DNA of 64,000 bases from assembly GCA_012515235.1 (NCBI GenBank), contig JAAYYU010000015.1:1-64000 (forward strand), read 5' to 3'. This document shows, one piece after another, positions 34,745-43,976 of this stretch. The stretch's first letter is position 1. Each line of letters starts with the position of its first letter. The translations under genes were made by a program, and so were the position numbers. The notes under the pieces are model-generated. The model saw only the letters and a program-made list of their open reading frames with translations. It did no database searches and was not told the origin of the DNA. This DNA comes from Candidatus Anammoximicrobium sp. (GTDB lineage: Bacteria; Planctomycetota; Planctomycetia; Pirellulales; Pirellulaceae).

Positions 34745-37639
34745 ATGAGGAGACCACCGCGTCGGCGTACACACGCCGTCCTTGTACTGACCGCTGCGCT
34801 CATGACTCTCGGATTCTCCGGCCCGCGGTGCGGGGCGGCCGCAGCGCAGCAGTTCGTGCGCTCGTCTGCGCGCGACATTCCGGTGAGTGCGAAGGTGGAC
34901 ATCCTGGTCATCGGTGGCAACGAGGGAGGGCTGGCGGCCGCCTGGACGGCTGCCAAGGCCGGTTCGTCGGCGCTCGTTGTCGGCGGCCAGTACTTCTTCA
35001 GCGACGACGTGTCGGCCAAGGCCCGGTACTGGCTTGAACCGGACGAGTCGCCGCGGGGCGAGTTCGCACGGACGTTGTGCGGGGACCGTAGCGGCGACGG
35101 CGGAAAAGTGTCCTTTCTGACTCCCGCGCAGTACAAACGCCGTCTCGAAAAGTTACTGCTGGACGCCGGCGTGGCCTTTCACTTCAACAGCAGACCGGCG
35201 GCCGTCCTGGTCGACGGTTCGGGGTCCGTGGCTGGCGTGGTGACTGCGAACAAGGCTGGGCTCCAGGCAGTGATTGCCAAGGTTGTGATCGACGCCACGC
35301 CGACCGCGGTCGTGGCCCGAATGGCCGGAGCCGCCTTTGCGCCGTGGTCCGTCCGGGAGGTTCAGGTCAGCCGCGTGTGTTACCGAGAAAAGGTCCCCGG
35401 CGGCCGTCAGCTCGGCGACTTCTGCGAATACTCGCTCACGGTTCCGATGCCGTCCGGCCAGTGGCCTGAGCGGTGCCGGGCCGAAGTGCTGCTGCGAGAG
35501 AAGTTCGACCGGGTGGACGCCAAGCGGGCTCACGCCCAGTGCCTGCACATGATCGAGCCGGTGTGCATCCGGGCCAAGTCGCACGAGGGTTCGGACCGCT
35601 GGCCGGGCGCGGAGGCATTCGATCTGGATTGCTGCCTGCCCGCCGGAGTGCCGAACGTGTACGTGCTCGGTCAAGCGGCGGACGTGTCGCGGGCGATTGC
35701 CGAAAAGTTGACGCGGCCGGTGCATCTGGCCGATCTGGGCGAGCGACTCGGCCGGCGGGTTCATCAGCAGGCGGCGGAACGAACGTCGCCGTCGGAGGTC
35801 TCCGTCAAGCCGCAACTTGGAACCCCGCCCGTAGACGGCGCCGACGTGGCGGACCTGTTGACCGGTCATCGCCGATATGTCCGCCACAGCCTGGGGACGG
35901 TGCGACAGCCTGCCACGGCGGTTCCCGTCTGGGGCAAATACGACGTCATCGTCGTCGGCGGCGGAACGTCGGGCATCCCGGCCGCGTTCGGCGCCGCCCG
36001 AAACGGCGGCAAGGTGTTGCTGGTGGAAATGCTGGGCCAGATCGGCGGCAACCGGGAGTTGGGGACTCCCGGTTACTGGAAAGGCTATCCGTACGGCTTC
36101 AACCAGTTGAAATGGCGGGCGGCGGAGGCTTTTGACGAGCTGCGGAAGGCGGGCGTCGAGATTTGGTACAACACGCTTGCGTGCGGCGCGGTCAAACAGG
36201 CGGAGCGGGTCTGCGGCGTGGCGCTGGCCACGCACCTGGGCCGCGGCGCGGCGCTGGGCACGATCGTCATCGACGCGACCGGCGATGCCGACGTGTGCGC
36301 GGCCGCTGGGGCGCAGTTCGCTTATGTCAACGACGGCGACTTGTGCCTGCAGGAATGCTCGTTTCGGGATGTCGACCTGTATGCCAACGTCTTGCCGCTG
36401 GATCACGCCGACGTCCACAGCCTGACCATGCATCACGTACTGGCTCGCCAGGCCGGCAAGCAGGACGTTTGGGATTACTATCCCCTGGTGGGACTCCGCG
36501 AAACGCGTCTGGTCCGGGGCGAGCACGTGATCGACGTGCTCGACCAGATCCTCGGGCGCACCTATCGGGACCTGATTTCCGTTTCGTGGTCCGCCTATGA
36601 TCCGCACGGCTATCACAACAGCGATCTGGTCTACGCCGGCCTGATGCCCCCCACCAAGCACGAAACCAAACCGGGGTTTGCCACCTATATTCCGCTGCGT
36701 TCGTTGTTGCCGCGGGGACTCGACGGGCTGATGGTCGTCGGACGCTCGCATTCCGTCACGCACGACGTGCAGGCTTCGGTGCGGATGAACGCCGATCTGA
36801 TCAACGAAGGCTACGCCGCAGGTTACACGGCGGCCCAGGCGATCAAGACCGGCACAGCGCTGCGCACGGTCGATCTGGGGCCGGTCCAGGACCATCTGGC
36901 CGAGATCGGCAACCTTTCGCCGGAGGACCGGAGCCAGCGGTGCGTGGAGACACCCGAGCCGACGGATGCGGACTTGAAGGCGGCCGTGGACAACCTGGAA
37001 ACCAAGCAGAGCTTGGCCACGCTGTTACGCGGCGGCCAGCGGGCGCTGCCCTGCCTGCAAGCCTCCTTTGCGGCCGAGCCGACGTTGCCAAAGGCCAAGG
37101 CCCTGTGCGTGCTGGGCGACAGAACCGCCGTGACGTACCTGGCGGACTGGCTCGACCGTCAGCCGCTGGGCACGGGGACCGCTTATCAATGGGACGCCTT
37201 TCTCCGCGTTCCGGACATCGAGGGCGTGATGTGGCTGCTGGGTGTGCCGCGCGACGAGCGGGCGGTGCCCGCGTTGGTCCGCAAGCTGGAGCAATGCGGC
37301 ACGGACGGAACCAGTTTCAGTCAGCTCCGGGCCGTGACTACGGCGTTGGGCCGCATCGGCAGTCCGTCCGCCGCGGCGGCGCTGGCCGCGTTCCTCGGCC
37401 GGGAGGGCGTCCAGGGCCATGCCGACCCCGAGGGCGATCCCCGGTCTTTGAAAGCCGAGTCTTTTGTGAAATCCTACCTCGAACTACACGCTGCCGGCGC
37501 GCTGGTCCGCTGCGGAGACCAGCGCGGCCTGGGCGCAGGCATTCTGACCAAGTACCTCGACGACTGGCGCGGCATCCTGGTGCGTTACGCCGGCCACGTC
37601 CTGACCGAAACCAGCGGGACCAACCGCCCGCGTTCCTGA
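34745..37639 (+). CDS. duplicated FAD-dependent oxidoreductase with HEAT-like C-terminus
   Basis: The 964-residue protein starts with a signal-like helix (about 10-35). Residues 50-340 hold one FAD-binding fold (VDILVIGGNEGGLAAAWTAA) and 400-700 a second (YDVIVVGGGTSGIPAAFGAA, then GGNRELGTPGYWKGYPYGFN). Both belong to the GidA/SoxA-like FAD_oxidored_2 type. The region after about 740 has HEAT-like helical pairs (LRAVTTALGRIGSPSAAAALAA). Planctomycetes have many exported FAD_oxidored_2 proteins of unknown substrate. A tandem fusion is unusual; the first fold has lost the GGG loop and may be structural. It is cotranscribed with the dUTPase gene 18 bases on. Confidence 0.82.
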   Translation: MRRPPRRRTHAVLVLTAALMTLGFSGPRCGAAAAQQFVRSSARDIPVSAKVDILVIGGNEGGLAAAWTAAKAGSSALVVGGQYFFSDDVSAKARYWLEPDESPRGEFARTLCGDRSGDGGKVSFLTPAQYKRRLEKLLLDAGVAFHFNSRPAAVLVDGSGSVAGVVTANKAGLQAVIAKVVIDATPTAVVARMAGAAFAPWSVREVQVSRVCYREKVPGGRQLGDFCEYSLTVPMPSGQWPERCRAEVLLREKFDRVDAKRAHAQCLHMIEPVCIRAKSHEGSDRWPGAEAFDLDCCLPAGVPNVYVLGQAADVSRAIAEKLTRPVHLADLGERLGRRVHQQAAERTSPSEVSVKPQLGTPPVDGADVADLLTGHRRYVRHSLGTVRQPATAVPVWGKYDVIVVGGGTSGIPAAFGAARNGGKVLLVEMLGQIGGNRELGTPGYWKGYPYGFNQLKWRAAEAFDELRKAGVEIWYNTLACGAVKQAERVCGVALATHLGRGAALGTIVIDATGDADVCAAAGAQFAYVNDGDLCLQECSFRDVDLYANVLPLDHADVHSLTMHHVLARQAGKQDVWDYYPLVGLRETRLVRGEHVIDVLDQILGRTYRDLISVSWSAYDPHGYHNSDLVYAGLMPPTKHETKPGFATYIPLRSLLPRGLDGLMVVGRSHSVTHDVQASVRMNADLINEGYAAGYTAAQAIKTGTALRTVDLGPVQDHLAEIGNLSPEDRSQRCVETPEPTDADLKAAVDNLETKQSLATLLRGGQRALPCLQASFAAEPTLPKAKALCVLGDRTAVTYLADWLDRQPLGTGTAYQWDAFLRVPDIEGVMWLLGVPRDERAVPALVRKLEQCGTDGTSFSQLRAVTTALGRIGSPSAAAALAAFLGREGVQGHADPEGDPRSLKAESFVKSYLELHAAGALVRCGDQRGLGAGILTKYLDDWRGILVRYAGHVLTETSGTNRPRS

Positions 37640-37657
37640 CGGAAAAGGAGGACCGCA

Positions 37658-38125
37658 ATGACGAAGGAACAGCCGGAGCAGGCAGACATGCTGCGAGCCG
37701 TTTTCGAGCTTCAGACCGCCCTGAACGATCACGTGTTCACCAGCAACGGACTGCGGAACGGGGACGGTCAACCGCTGAAAATGGCCCACATCGCCGCGGC
37801 GGCGGAACGCGGCGAACGGATGGTCAACGATTTGCCGAACCAGTGGCTGGCGCGGTACGCCAAAGCGTTGGGCGAAGAACTCATCGAGTTGAACGCCGAA
37901 TTGCGGTGGAAGTGGTGGAGCAAGGACGGCATCGACCTGCAGAACATCCGCGTGGAACTGGTCGACCTGCTGCACTTCCTGGTCTCGGCGATGATCTCCG
38001 CCGGATTGACGGCGGACAAGGTGCATGACTTGTACCGTCAGAAGCACGCGGTGAACGTGTCGCGGCAAGAGTCCGGATACAGCCTGGCAACCAAGACCGA
38101 AGACGACAACCGCGGCATCCAATGA
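37658..38125 (+). CDS. dimeric-type dUTP diphosphatase (all-alpha NTP pyrophosphatase)
   Basis: The 155-residue protein has the all-alpha NTP-pyrophosphatase metal motifs: GEELIELNAELRWKWWS with EELxxxxxE, and VELVDLLHFLVSAMISAG with ExxD. The C-terminal RQKHAVNVSRQESGY is typical of dimeric dUTPases. The enzyme hydrolyses dUTP to dUMP and pyrophosphate with Mg, keeping uracil out of DNA. GGAGGACCGC precedes the ATG, 18 bases after the FAD protein. It is not of the trimeric Dut fold. Family relatives include phage and MazG-like proteins, but this sequence fits dUTPase. Confidence 0.88.
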   Translation: MTKEQPEQADMLRAVFELQTALNDHVFTSNGLRNGDGQPLKMAHIAAAAERGERMVNDLPNQWLARYAKALGEELIELNAELRWKWWSKDGIDLQNIRVELVDLLHFLVSAMISAGLTADKVHDLYRQKHAVNVSRQESGYSLATKTEDDNRGIQ

Positions 38126-38281
38126 GCCGGAGTCCGCCCGTTGCCGGCACCAAACCGGGAAACGGACACTTGCCGATTTGGCGTGCGGGAGTCCAATCAA
38201 GCTGGCGACTGGCGGCGTTTTTGCGTATTTTGAAGCGTCGTTGGACGAGTCGGTTTTGAGAAACGGAAGGGAGTCTGTGGG

Positions 38282-39412
38282 ATGAAAAAGTACGTTTTTC
38301 TGTGCGCAATTTCGGCGTTGCTGGGCGGGCTGTTGTCCACCGCGTTGACGACTCGTTGCCTCGAACCCCAGCTGTCGGCTCAAGATCGACCGCTGCCCGC
38401 GTTGGGCCAGGCCGTCGTGGACGAACTGACGCCTGTCGAGCGGGTCAACGTGGCGGTGTACGAGCGGGTGAACCGCAGCGTGGTGAACATCACCACGCTG
38501 ATCGTGCGGCCGGACATGTTCCTGATGCTCGAACCGCCTTCCGAAGGCGCCGGTTCAGGCTCGGTGCTGGATCAGGACGGTCACGTGCTCACGAACTACC
38601 ACGTGATCGAAGGCGCCCGGCAGGTGAAAGTCACGCTGTTCAACGGCGAGACGTACGACGCGCAACTGGTCGGCGCCGATCCGCTGTACGACATCGCCGT
38701 GCTGCGAGTCGCCGCGCCACGCGAATTGCTGTTTCCCGTCGAGTTCGGGGACTCCTCGTCGCTGAAAGTCGGGCAGAACGTGTACGCCATCGGCAATCCG
38801 TTCGGTTTGGAGCGGACGATGACCACGGGGATCATCTCCAGCTTGAACCGCTCGTTGCCGTCCCGCAACGGCCGGACGATGAAATCGATCATCCAGATCG
38901 ACGCGGCGCTGAATCGGGGCAACTCCGGCGGGCCGTTGCTGGACAGTCGCGGCCGCCTGATCGGGATGAACACCGCCATCGCCAGCCGCACCGGCGAGAA
39001 CACGGGCGTGGGCTTCGCGATCCCCGTGAACGCCATTTCCCGCGTGGTTCCCCAGTTGATTCAAAACGGCCGCGTCATCCGCCCGGACTTGGGCATCACC
39101 CGCGTCCTGCAGACGGATCAAGGGCTGGTGATCGCGACCCTGACGCCCGGCGGTCCCGCAGAACGCGCCGGCTTGCGCGGTTTCCGGATCATCAAGCATC
39201 AGCGGCGGTTCGGTCCGTTTGTGAACGAAGAAATCCAGATCGACCGGGATTACGCCGACCTGATCGTGGCGGTCGACGGCCAGCCAGTGAAATCGGCCGA
39301 CGATCTGTTGTCGGCCATCGAAAGCCGCCAACCCGGCGACGAGACGGTGGTGACGGTGACCCGAGAAGGACGCCAAGTGAATGTAGGCGTCGTGCTGGGG
39401 GCGGAGGAGTGA
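38282..39412 (+). CDS. HtrA/DegP-type serine protease with PDZ domain
   Basis: The 376-residue protein has an exported start (signal-anchor at 5-22), a trypsin domain with His107 (TNYHVIEG), Asp137 (DPLYDIAVLRV) and Ser215 (NRGNSGGPLL), then GVGFAIPVN, and a C-terminal PDZ domain (from about 265, with LRGFRIIKHQRRFGPFV insert). All catalytic residues are present. It degrades or refolds damaged envelope proteins. GGAAGGGAG precedes the ATG. It is the only complete trypsin-PDZ enzyme of the window with a membrane anchor; compare the serine-less copy at 59-62 kb. Confidence 0.94.
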   Translation: MKKYVFLCAISALLGGLLSTALTTRCLEPQLSAQDRPLPALGQAVVDELTPVERVNVAVYERVNRSVVNITTLIVRPDMFLMLEPPSEGAGSGSVLDQDGHVLTNYHVIEGARQVKVTLFNGETYDAQLVGADPLYDIAVLRVAAPRELLFPVEFGDSSSLKVGQNVYAIGNPFGLERTMTTGIISSLNRSLPSRNGRTMKSIIQIDAALNRGNSGGPLLDSRGRLIGMNTAIASRTGENTGVGFAIPVNAISRVVPQLIQNGRVIRPDLGITRVLQTDQGLVIATLTPGGPAERAGLRGFRIIKHQRRFGPFVNEEIQIDRDYADLIVAVDGQPVKSADDLLSAIESRQPGDETVVTVTREGRQVNVGVVLGAEE

Positions 39413-39460
39413 CCTCGGCCGGGCGAGGAGGCGGCGCGTCCTTTTTTCGGCCGGCGCCGG

Positions 39461-39640
39461 CTATTTTCCGCCGCTGGCCTTCAACTTCTGGGCTTCCTCC
39501 TCCAAGTCGGCGATCTGCTTGGTAAGCCGCTCAACCTCGCCCGCTTCGTCCTGTTGGCGTTTGACGCCGGCCAACTGCTGGCGGAGCAGTTGCAGATGCT
39601 GATGGACCGTGTCCAGTTTTTTCTTGATGCGTTTGTCCAT
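39461..39640 (-). CDS. small coiled-coil protein coupled to a STAS protein
   Basis: The 59-residue protein starts MDKRIKKKLDTVHQHLQLLR and is a basic then acidic coiled coil (EVERLTKQIADLEEEAQKLK) with leucine heptads. A GGAGA lies 12 bases before the ATG at 39640. An alternative ATG at 39658 (adding MRRRQS) overlaps the stop of the STAS gene as ATGA. Both readings put the gene directly downstream of the STAS gene, so the proteins probably work together. Function unknown. Confidence 0.65.
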   Translation of the reverse strand: MDKRIKKKLDTVHQHLQLLRQQLAGVKRQQDEAGEVERLTKQIADLEEEAQKLKASGGK

Positions 39641-39654
39641 GCTCTGCCGTCTCC

Positions 39655-40029
39655 TCATGCTGCGGGAGCTGACCGATGGAAAGCCTCGACGGCCTTCTGG
39701 CGAGTGTCGACGATGTCGAACAACTGATTCAGCCTCGTGATCACGAAGACTTCGTGGATCTCCGGCATCAGACTGCACAGTTTCAACTGGCCCGACTTGG
39801 ACTTGACCTTCTTGTCCAGGATGATCAGCTTGTTCAGGGCTGCGCTGGACAGGAATTCGACGTTGCTGAAGTCCAGCAGCAGGTCGTTGTTTTCGTCGTG
39901 TTCGACCAGGTGCTGAAGTTCCTCTCCCAACTCCTGGATGTGCGCCGCTTCAAGGATCTTGCGTTCGACGAAGTTCACCACGGTGACGCCGCGAACCTCG
40001 GAGGTCTCGATTCTTCGGTAAATCGTCAT
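39655..40029 (-). CDS. STAS-domain anti-sigma-factor antagonist-like protein
   Basis: The 124-residue protein is a single STAS domain: VTVVNFVERKILEAAHIQEL, then LLLDFSNVEFLSSAALNKLI, with the phosphorylatable serine in FLSSAALNKL, and NQLFDIVDTRQKAVEAF near the end. SpoIIAA-like proteins bind anti-sigma kinases and are switched by phosphorylation. No RsbW/SpoIIAB-type kinase is adjacent. It overlaps or abuts the coiled-coil gene, so the pair may form a distinct signalling or scaffold module. Confidence 0.86.
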   Translation of the reverse strand: MTIYRRIETSEVRGVTVVNFVERKILEAAHIQELGEELQHLVEHDENNDLLLDFSNVEFLSSAALNKLIILDKKVKSKSGQLKLCSLMPEIHEVFVITRLNQLFDIVDTRQKAVEAFHRSAPAA

Positions 40030-40308
40030 GAGTTCTCACCCCTGCGGTCATTTCTCAATCCACTCAGCCACCGGCGCGTTGGTATCCGGCGTCGCGCGAA
40101 CACCCCGCGATTATGGTAACGGGGTCAGTCGCTGCCGTAAAGAGCACTCGATCATCAGGCCGGAGCCGCGGACGCGGTGGCGGCTTGGTTGCGGTCCGAC
40201 CATCGGGTTTTTCGAAAAACCGGCCGGGTTTGGCCGCGCCGCCCGTTACCTTCTTGGGCCGGTCGTCGTTGGCTCGCCGCGTCTCTTTCTTCGGGTGGGC
40301 TGCCCAGG

Positions 40309-43300
40309 TTATCCCTTGGGCTGTTCCGGCTTGGCCAGATGGGCCGGGATCGGGCCCTTGGCGGGGGGCCAGGGCGACGGCGCGACAACGCGGAAATAAG
40401 CGTTGGACGTCAAGCCCGACGCCCGTTCGCGGACTTCCACCTGCCAGATGCCAAACGGATCGTTGGCCGCGATATCCAGAACGATCTCCGCTTGGCCGTC
40501 CGCCGCTCCATAGGCTCCGCTGAACTCCGCCAAGCGTCCGTCCGGATCGCGCACCTGGACTTCGATCGGCACCACGGCAGCCAGCGGGCGGGCGGCCGCA
40601 TCGACGATCCGCACGACGCACCGCGCCTGCGTTCCCCGTGCGACCTGATCCGGCGTCTCGACCCGGACTGCGGCGATGGGTTCCGGACAGATCATGTACA
40701 GTCCGCCGTCGCAAGGTCCCAACTCCGCCGTGAACCCGGTGCGGTCCTCGACGACCCGCGCGGCCACCGGCCGGCTGTTGACCAGGTCGTAGACCGCGCC
40801 CGCGGGGCGCCGCACCGCCACCGTCGCAGTGGCTGGCAAGCCGTTTTCCATCACCAGTCCGTGCTGCCCCACGTACTGGCCGTACTCGCGGTGATCGTTG
40901 ACCAGGAACACGTAATCGGCCTGGCCGCAGCGTCGCAGATAAGGGATCACGTCCGGATTCGATGTTTCGACGGGGCGGTGGTAGCGGGCGTCGAGTTTCG
41001 TCCGCAGTTCCGCGGCGCAGGCCTGCAGCGCCTTCTTGTCGGCATCCGCGCGGCCGGTTCGTTGACAGACGGGCAAGACGATGTCCGGCTTGACGGCCGG
41101 GCAGGTCCGTTCGTCTCCCACGACGATTCCGCCCGCGGCCTGGAAGGCGTTGATCTTGGCCGCTACCGTCTGGGTCAACACGTCGCAATCCGGCATCACC
41201 AGCACGCGGAACCCGTCCAAACCGCGGGTCGCGAGCGTCTCGTCGAACACGATTTCCGGCTGCAGATGGGCGTACAGCAGGGCGTGGTAGCAATCGCCGA
41301 TCCAACCGCCGCCCCATCCGAAGGTGCCGCGCCGGGCGAACGTCTCGGACGCGAAGCTCTCCAGGAACGCCACGTCGCTCTTGATGCCCGGCAACTGCAG
41401 CAAGGTCGGGCCCAGCGGTCGGACCACCTGCCGGATCAGACGCGCCAGTTCGTGCTGCGTCTCCGGGTGCGTGAACCGGTACCCGCCGGGCGAATCGCAC
41501 GGCACCAGCGATTGCCAGCCGTGATACATGATGCCTCGAATGGGCCGCGCCATCTTGGTCCAGAACGCCTCCCTCAAGTGCATGGGGGCGATGGTGATGA
41601 ACGGCGCATCGGGCTGCTCCACTTCCCACCGGGCCCGATATGGGAGCGCGTCGGCCGGTTTTTTGGGCTCGGGCGCCGTCTGGCTGCGGTACCAGATGAT
41701 CTGCGTCATCTTCATCACTTGCTGAGGCTTGCCGGCGCCGGCGGCCATGGCCAGCAGTTCGTCGGTAGCCACGGCGATGCGGATCGGATCGGGATAAGAG
41801 TACGTCCACTGGCTGATGGCATCCACACTCCCGCCGCTCCCGTACACGCGGGCGACACGCACCGCGGGATCGTGGAACGTCCAGAAGTCCTGACGCTTCA
41901 TCGTGGCCAGCCCTTCGTGCAGCCGCGTATTGAGCAGGTTCCAGCCGTCGCCCGTCTTCCAGTACCAGCGATAGTAGACCAGCAGCGGATGGTCGTCGGG
42001 AATGACGCGCGAGGCAGGAAAGCCCTCCAGTTTCGCGTAATCCACTCCGCGTGTACCGGCGACCTCTTGGGGGATTTCAAAGCCTGCGTGCTGCTTAAAC
42101 GCCGCCGAGTCCTGGGCGTGAAAGCAGGGCCGCGCCCCGTCGCGGACTTCGGTGTGCAGCAGGGCGCCGCCAAAGGCCGGAAATCGTCCGTACGTCTGCG
42201 CCATCGACTGGCCGACGCGAAAGCAGAAGTCCTGCAGTTGCGGCAGCAAGCCGCAGACGTTATCGCGGCCGGCATACGGCTTGCCGTCGCGGCCCACCCG
42301 CAGCAGTTCGGCGCGGTGCTCCATGGCCGCGCCGGGCGACAAGCTGGCGACGACGGTCAGGCCGCGAGCCAAGGCCTCGTCCAGCGCGCGTTTGCTCTGC
42401 GCCGCCCGTTCCGGGTTCGCCGCCGCGACCGGCTCGCCGGCTGGGGCGTCCCAAATCTGGGCGTAGTCCGCGCCCAGGCCCAGCACGTGCGAGAAGCCGA
42501 TCCGCTCCAGTCGGTCCGCCTCCTGCTCCACGCCTCCGTAGATGCCCCACATCAGTACCGGGAACTGGTTCGGCGGCCGTCGCGGCACGATGCGGACAGG
42601 CAGGCGTTCGGTCAGCGATTCGGGCTGCGGCGCCGGCAACTCCAACTGTGCGATCAACGCATACTCATCCGGCCGCAAGGATGTATCCAGCGGGTACTCG
42701 ATCGTCTGCGTCTGGCCCGGCGCGAGGTCCGTCAACTCGTAGACCTTCACGATTTCCGCCAGGGACGCGCTGATCTTGGCCTTGGCCGCCGTTTCACGCT
42801 GCAGGTTCGTCACCGCCAACTGCAGCCGTACGTCCGGCTCCATGCGCACGAACACGCGGCGGTCGGAGACCTGCTCCAATTTCAGGCGGCGGAATTCGCG
42901 CACGCCGGACGTGATCCGGACCTGGTCGATGAAGCCCGGAAAGCCGTGATGGTAACTGCCGATGCGGTCGCCGATCGACAGCGGATGGCGTCCGCGGCTG
43001 ATGTTTTTGCGCCCGGAAGACTCACCGCCGCCCCAGGAGCGGCCGTCCAGGTAGAACCGGCCGGTGCCCGCACCGTCGTACGTAAAGGCGATGTGCCGCC
43101 AGCGGCCCGGCTCGAACGCCGCCGGTTGCGAATAGTAGGTCTGCGAATCGTTGCCGAATCCAAGGTTGGCCTGCAGCCGCCGATCCCCGTTCTTGGCGGG
43201 CGATCCGAGAATCAACTGGTAGTCGTCATGAGCTACGTACTTCTTGTCCAGCAGGAACGATTCCGGGTACGCGTCGTTCAATTCGTTCTTCGGCTTGATC

Positions 43301-43659
43301 CACATTTCGATCGTGAACGCGCCGCTGGGGCTGAGCGCCGGGCTGTTCGGCACCATCGCCCGGTGCGGCTTGTCTTCCACCGGCCAGCCGGGAAAGCACT
43401 CCAAACATCCGCCGAAACGGCCCTCGGCGTGGATCGACGCCCCTTGCAGCGTCGCGGTACGCTTGGCCCCCGCCGCGTCCGCGGCCTCCTCGTTGAACTG
43501 CCACAAGCCAATCACCTGCTCGCCGGTCGCGTCGGGCCCCGTGTACTCGGCCGACCAGGGCTCGCACAGCGGCATCGCGGGTGCCGGTTCTCCCGCCGAT
43601 GCGGCCGCGGTCAAAACGATCGACACAGACGCGAGAGCCAAGGCAAATCGACACGTCAT
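40309..43659 (-). CDS. giant secreted LamG/glycoside-hydrolase-like protein
   Basis: The 1116-residue protein starts at an ATG behind GAGGAAG and has a signal peptide (cleaved near ASA, residue 21). Residues 45-250 form a LamG/concanavalin-like domain (GLWQFNEEAADAAGAKRTAT, FTYDGAGTGRFYLDGRSWGG). Residues about 360-830 are a TIM-barrel-like region with RGIMYHGWQSLVP and HPETQHELARLIRQV, then a beta-galactosidase-like flavodoxin-type domain (FRVLVMPDCDVLTQTVAAKI) and C-terminal beta-sandwich (about 1000-1110). The whole reads as a glycosidase of the GH42-like clan, but I cannot place the catalytic glutamates with confidence. Acts outside the cytoplasm. Confidence 0.78.
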   Translation of the reverse strand: MTCRFALALASVSIVLTAAASAGEPAPAMPLCEPWSAEYTGPDATGEQVIGLWQFNEEAADAAGAKRTATLQGASIHAEGRFGGCLECFPGWPVEDKPHRAMVPNSPALSPSGAFTIEMWIKPKNELNDAYPESFLLDKKYVAHDDYQLILGSPAKNGDRRLQANLGFGNDSQTYYSQPAAFEPGRWRHIAFTYDGAGTGRFYLDGRSWGGGESSGRKNISRGRHPLSIGDRIGSYHHGFPGFIDQVRITSGVREFRRLKLEQVSDRRVFVRMEPDVRLQLAVTNLQRETAAKAKISASLAEIVKVYELTDLAPGQTQTIEYPLDTSLRPDEYALIAQLELPAPQPESLTERLPVRIVPRRPPNQFPVLMWGIYGGVEQEADRLERIGFSHVLGLGADYAQIWDAPAGEPVAAANPERAAQSKRALDEALARGLTVVASLSPGAAMEHRAELLRVGRDGKPYAGRDNVCGLLPQLQDFCFRVGQSMAQTYGRFPAFGGALLHTEVRDGARPCFHAQDSAAFKQHAGFEIPQEVAGTRGVDYAKLEGFPASRVIPDDHPLLVYYRWYWKTGDGWNLLNTRLHEGLATMKRQDFWTFHDPAVRVARVYGSGGSVDAISQWTYSYPDPIRIAVATDELLAMAAGAGKPQQVMKMTQIIWYRSQTAPEPKKPADALPYRARWEVEQPDAPFITIAPMHLREAFWTKMARPIRGIMYHGWQSLVPCDSPGGYRFTHPETQHELARLIRQVVRPLGPTLLQLPGIKSDVAFLESFASETFARRGTFGWGGGWIGDCYHALLYAHLQPEIVFDETLATRGLDGFRVLVMPDCDVLTQTVAAKINAFQAAGGIVVGDERTCPAVKPDIVLPVCQRTGRADADKKALQACAAELRTKLDARYHRPVETSNPDVIPYLRRCGQADYVFLVNDHREYGQYVGQHGLVMENGLPATATVAVRRPAGAVYDLVNSRPVAARVVEDRTGFTAELGPCDGGLYMICPEPIAAVRVETPDQVARGTQARCVVRIVDAAARPLAAVVPIEVQVRDPDGRLAEFSGAYGAADGQAEIVLDIAANDPFGIWQVEVRERASGLTSNAYFRVVAPSPWPPAKGPIPAHLAKPEQPKG

Positions 43660-43883
43660 GACATCTTCCTCTGAACCAGGCGCTTCTTGTGAACCGGACG
43701 CGGCGAGGAAAAAATCCTGCTTTTCCGCAAAGCAAATCCTTCTGGGGGGGTGGCGAGGCAGGGCAAGGCAGTTCCCCGACCTTCGACCGTGGTGAGTTTA
43801 TCCCAAGGCGAAAGCGATTACCATCCGGGGCATCCCCGCACACGCGGACCGGCATCCCGATCCCGCTTTTTTTTCTCCGGGCA

Positions 43884-43912
43884 TTGCCAACGGGGCTCAA
43901 GCCGGTTATGAT
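43884..43912 (+). promoter_or_regulatory. feo operon promoter
   Basis: TTGCCA at 43884-43889 and TATGAT at 43907-43912 are 17 bases apart, close to sigma70 consensus. The predicted transcription start, about 43919, is 58 bases before feoA. Confidence 0.65.
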
Positions 43913-43925
43913 ACAAGGACGATAG

Positions 43926-43940
43926 TGAGATCAAATCTCA
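43926..43940 (+). promoter_or_regulatory. 15-bp dyad, possible Fur/DtxR-type operator
   Basis: TGAGAT-CAA-ATCTCA is a perfect inverted repeat, directly after the predicted start of transcription and before feoA. Its position fits a repressor that blocks initiation when iron is plentiful. The letters do not match a consensus Fur box, so the regulator is inferred from location only. Confidence 0.45.
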
Positions 43941-43976
43941 TTTACAGAAAGTCGGCCCCGGTGAGGGGTTCCCGCC

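Noticed and set aside
35153..36895. 580-codon minus-strand frame opposite the FAD protein
   Set aside because: Antisense shadow of a coding gene with two FAD motifs on the plus strand.
40206..40221. Palindrome GGTTTTTCGAAAAACC as a regulatory site
   Set aside because: It has no loop and no gene start nearby; it is 88 bases past the end of the glycosidase gene and could be chance in this run.
40177..43674. 1165-codon open frame on the plus strand antisense to the glycosidase-like gene
   Set aside because: It is a shadow in a GC-rich gene: no ribosome site, no recognisable motif, rich in Arg/Gly/His, and the minus strand carries clear domains and a signal peptide.
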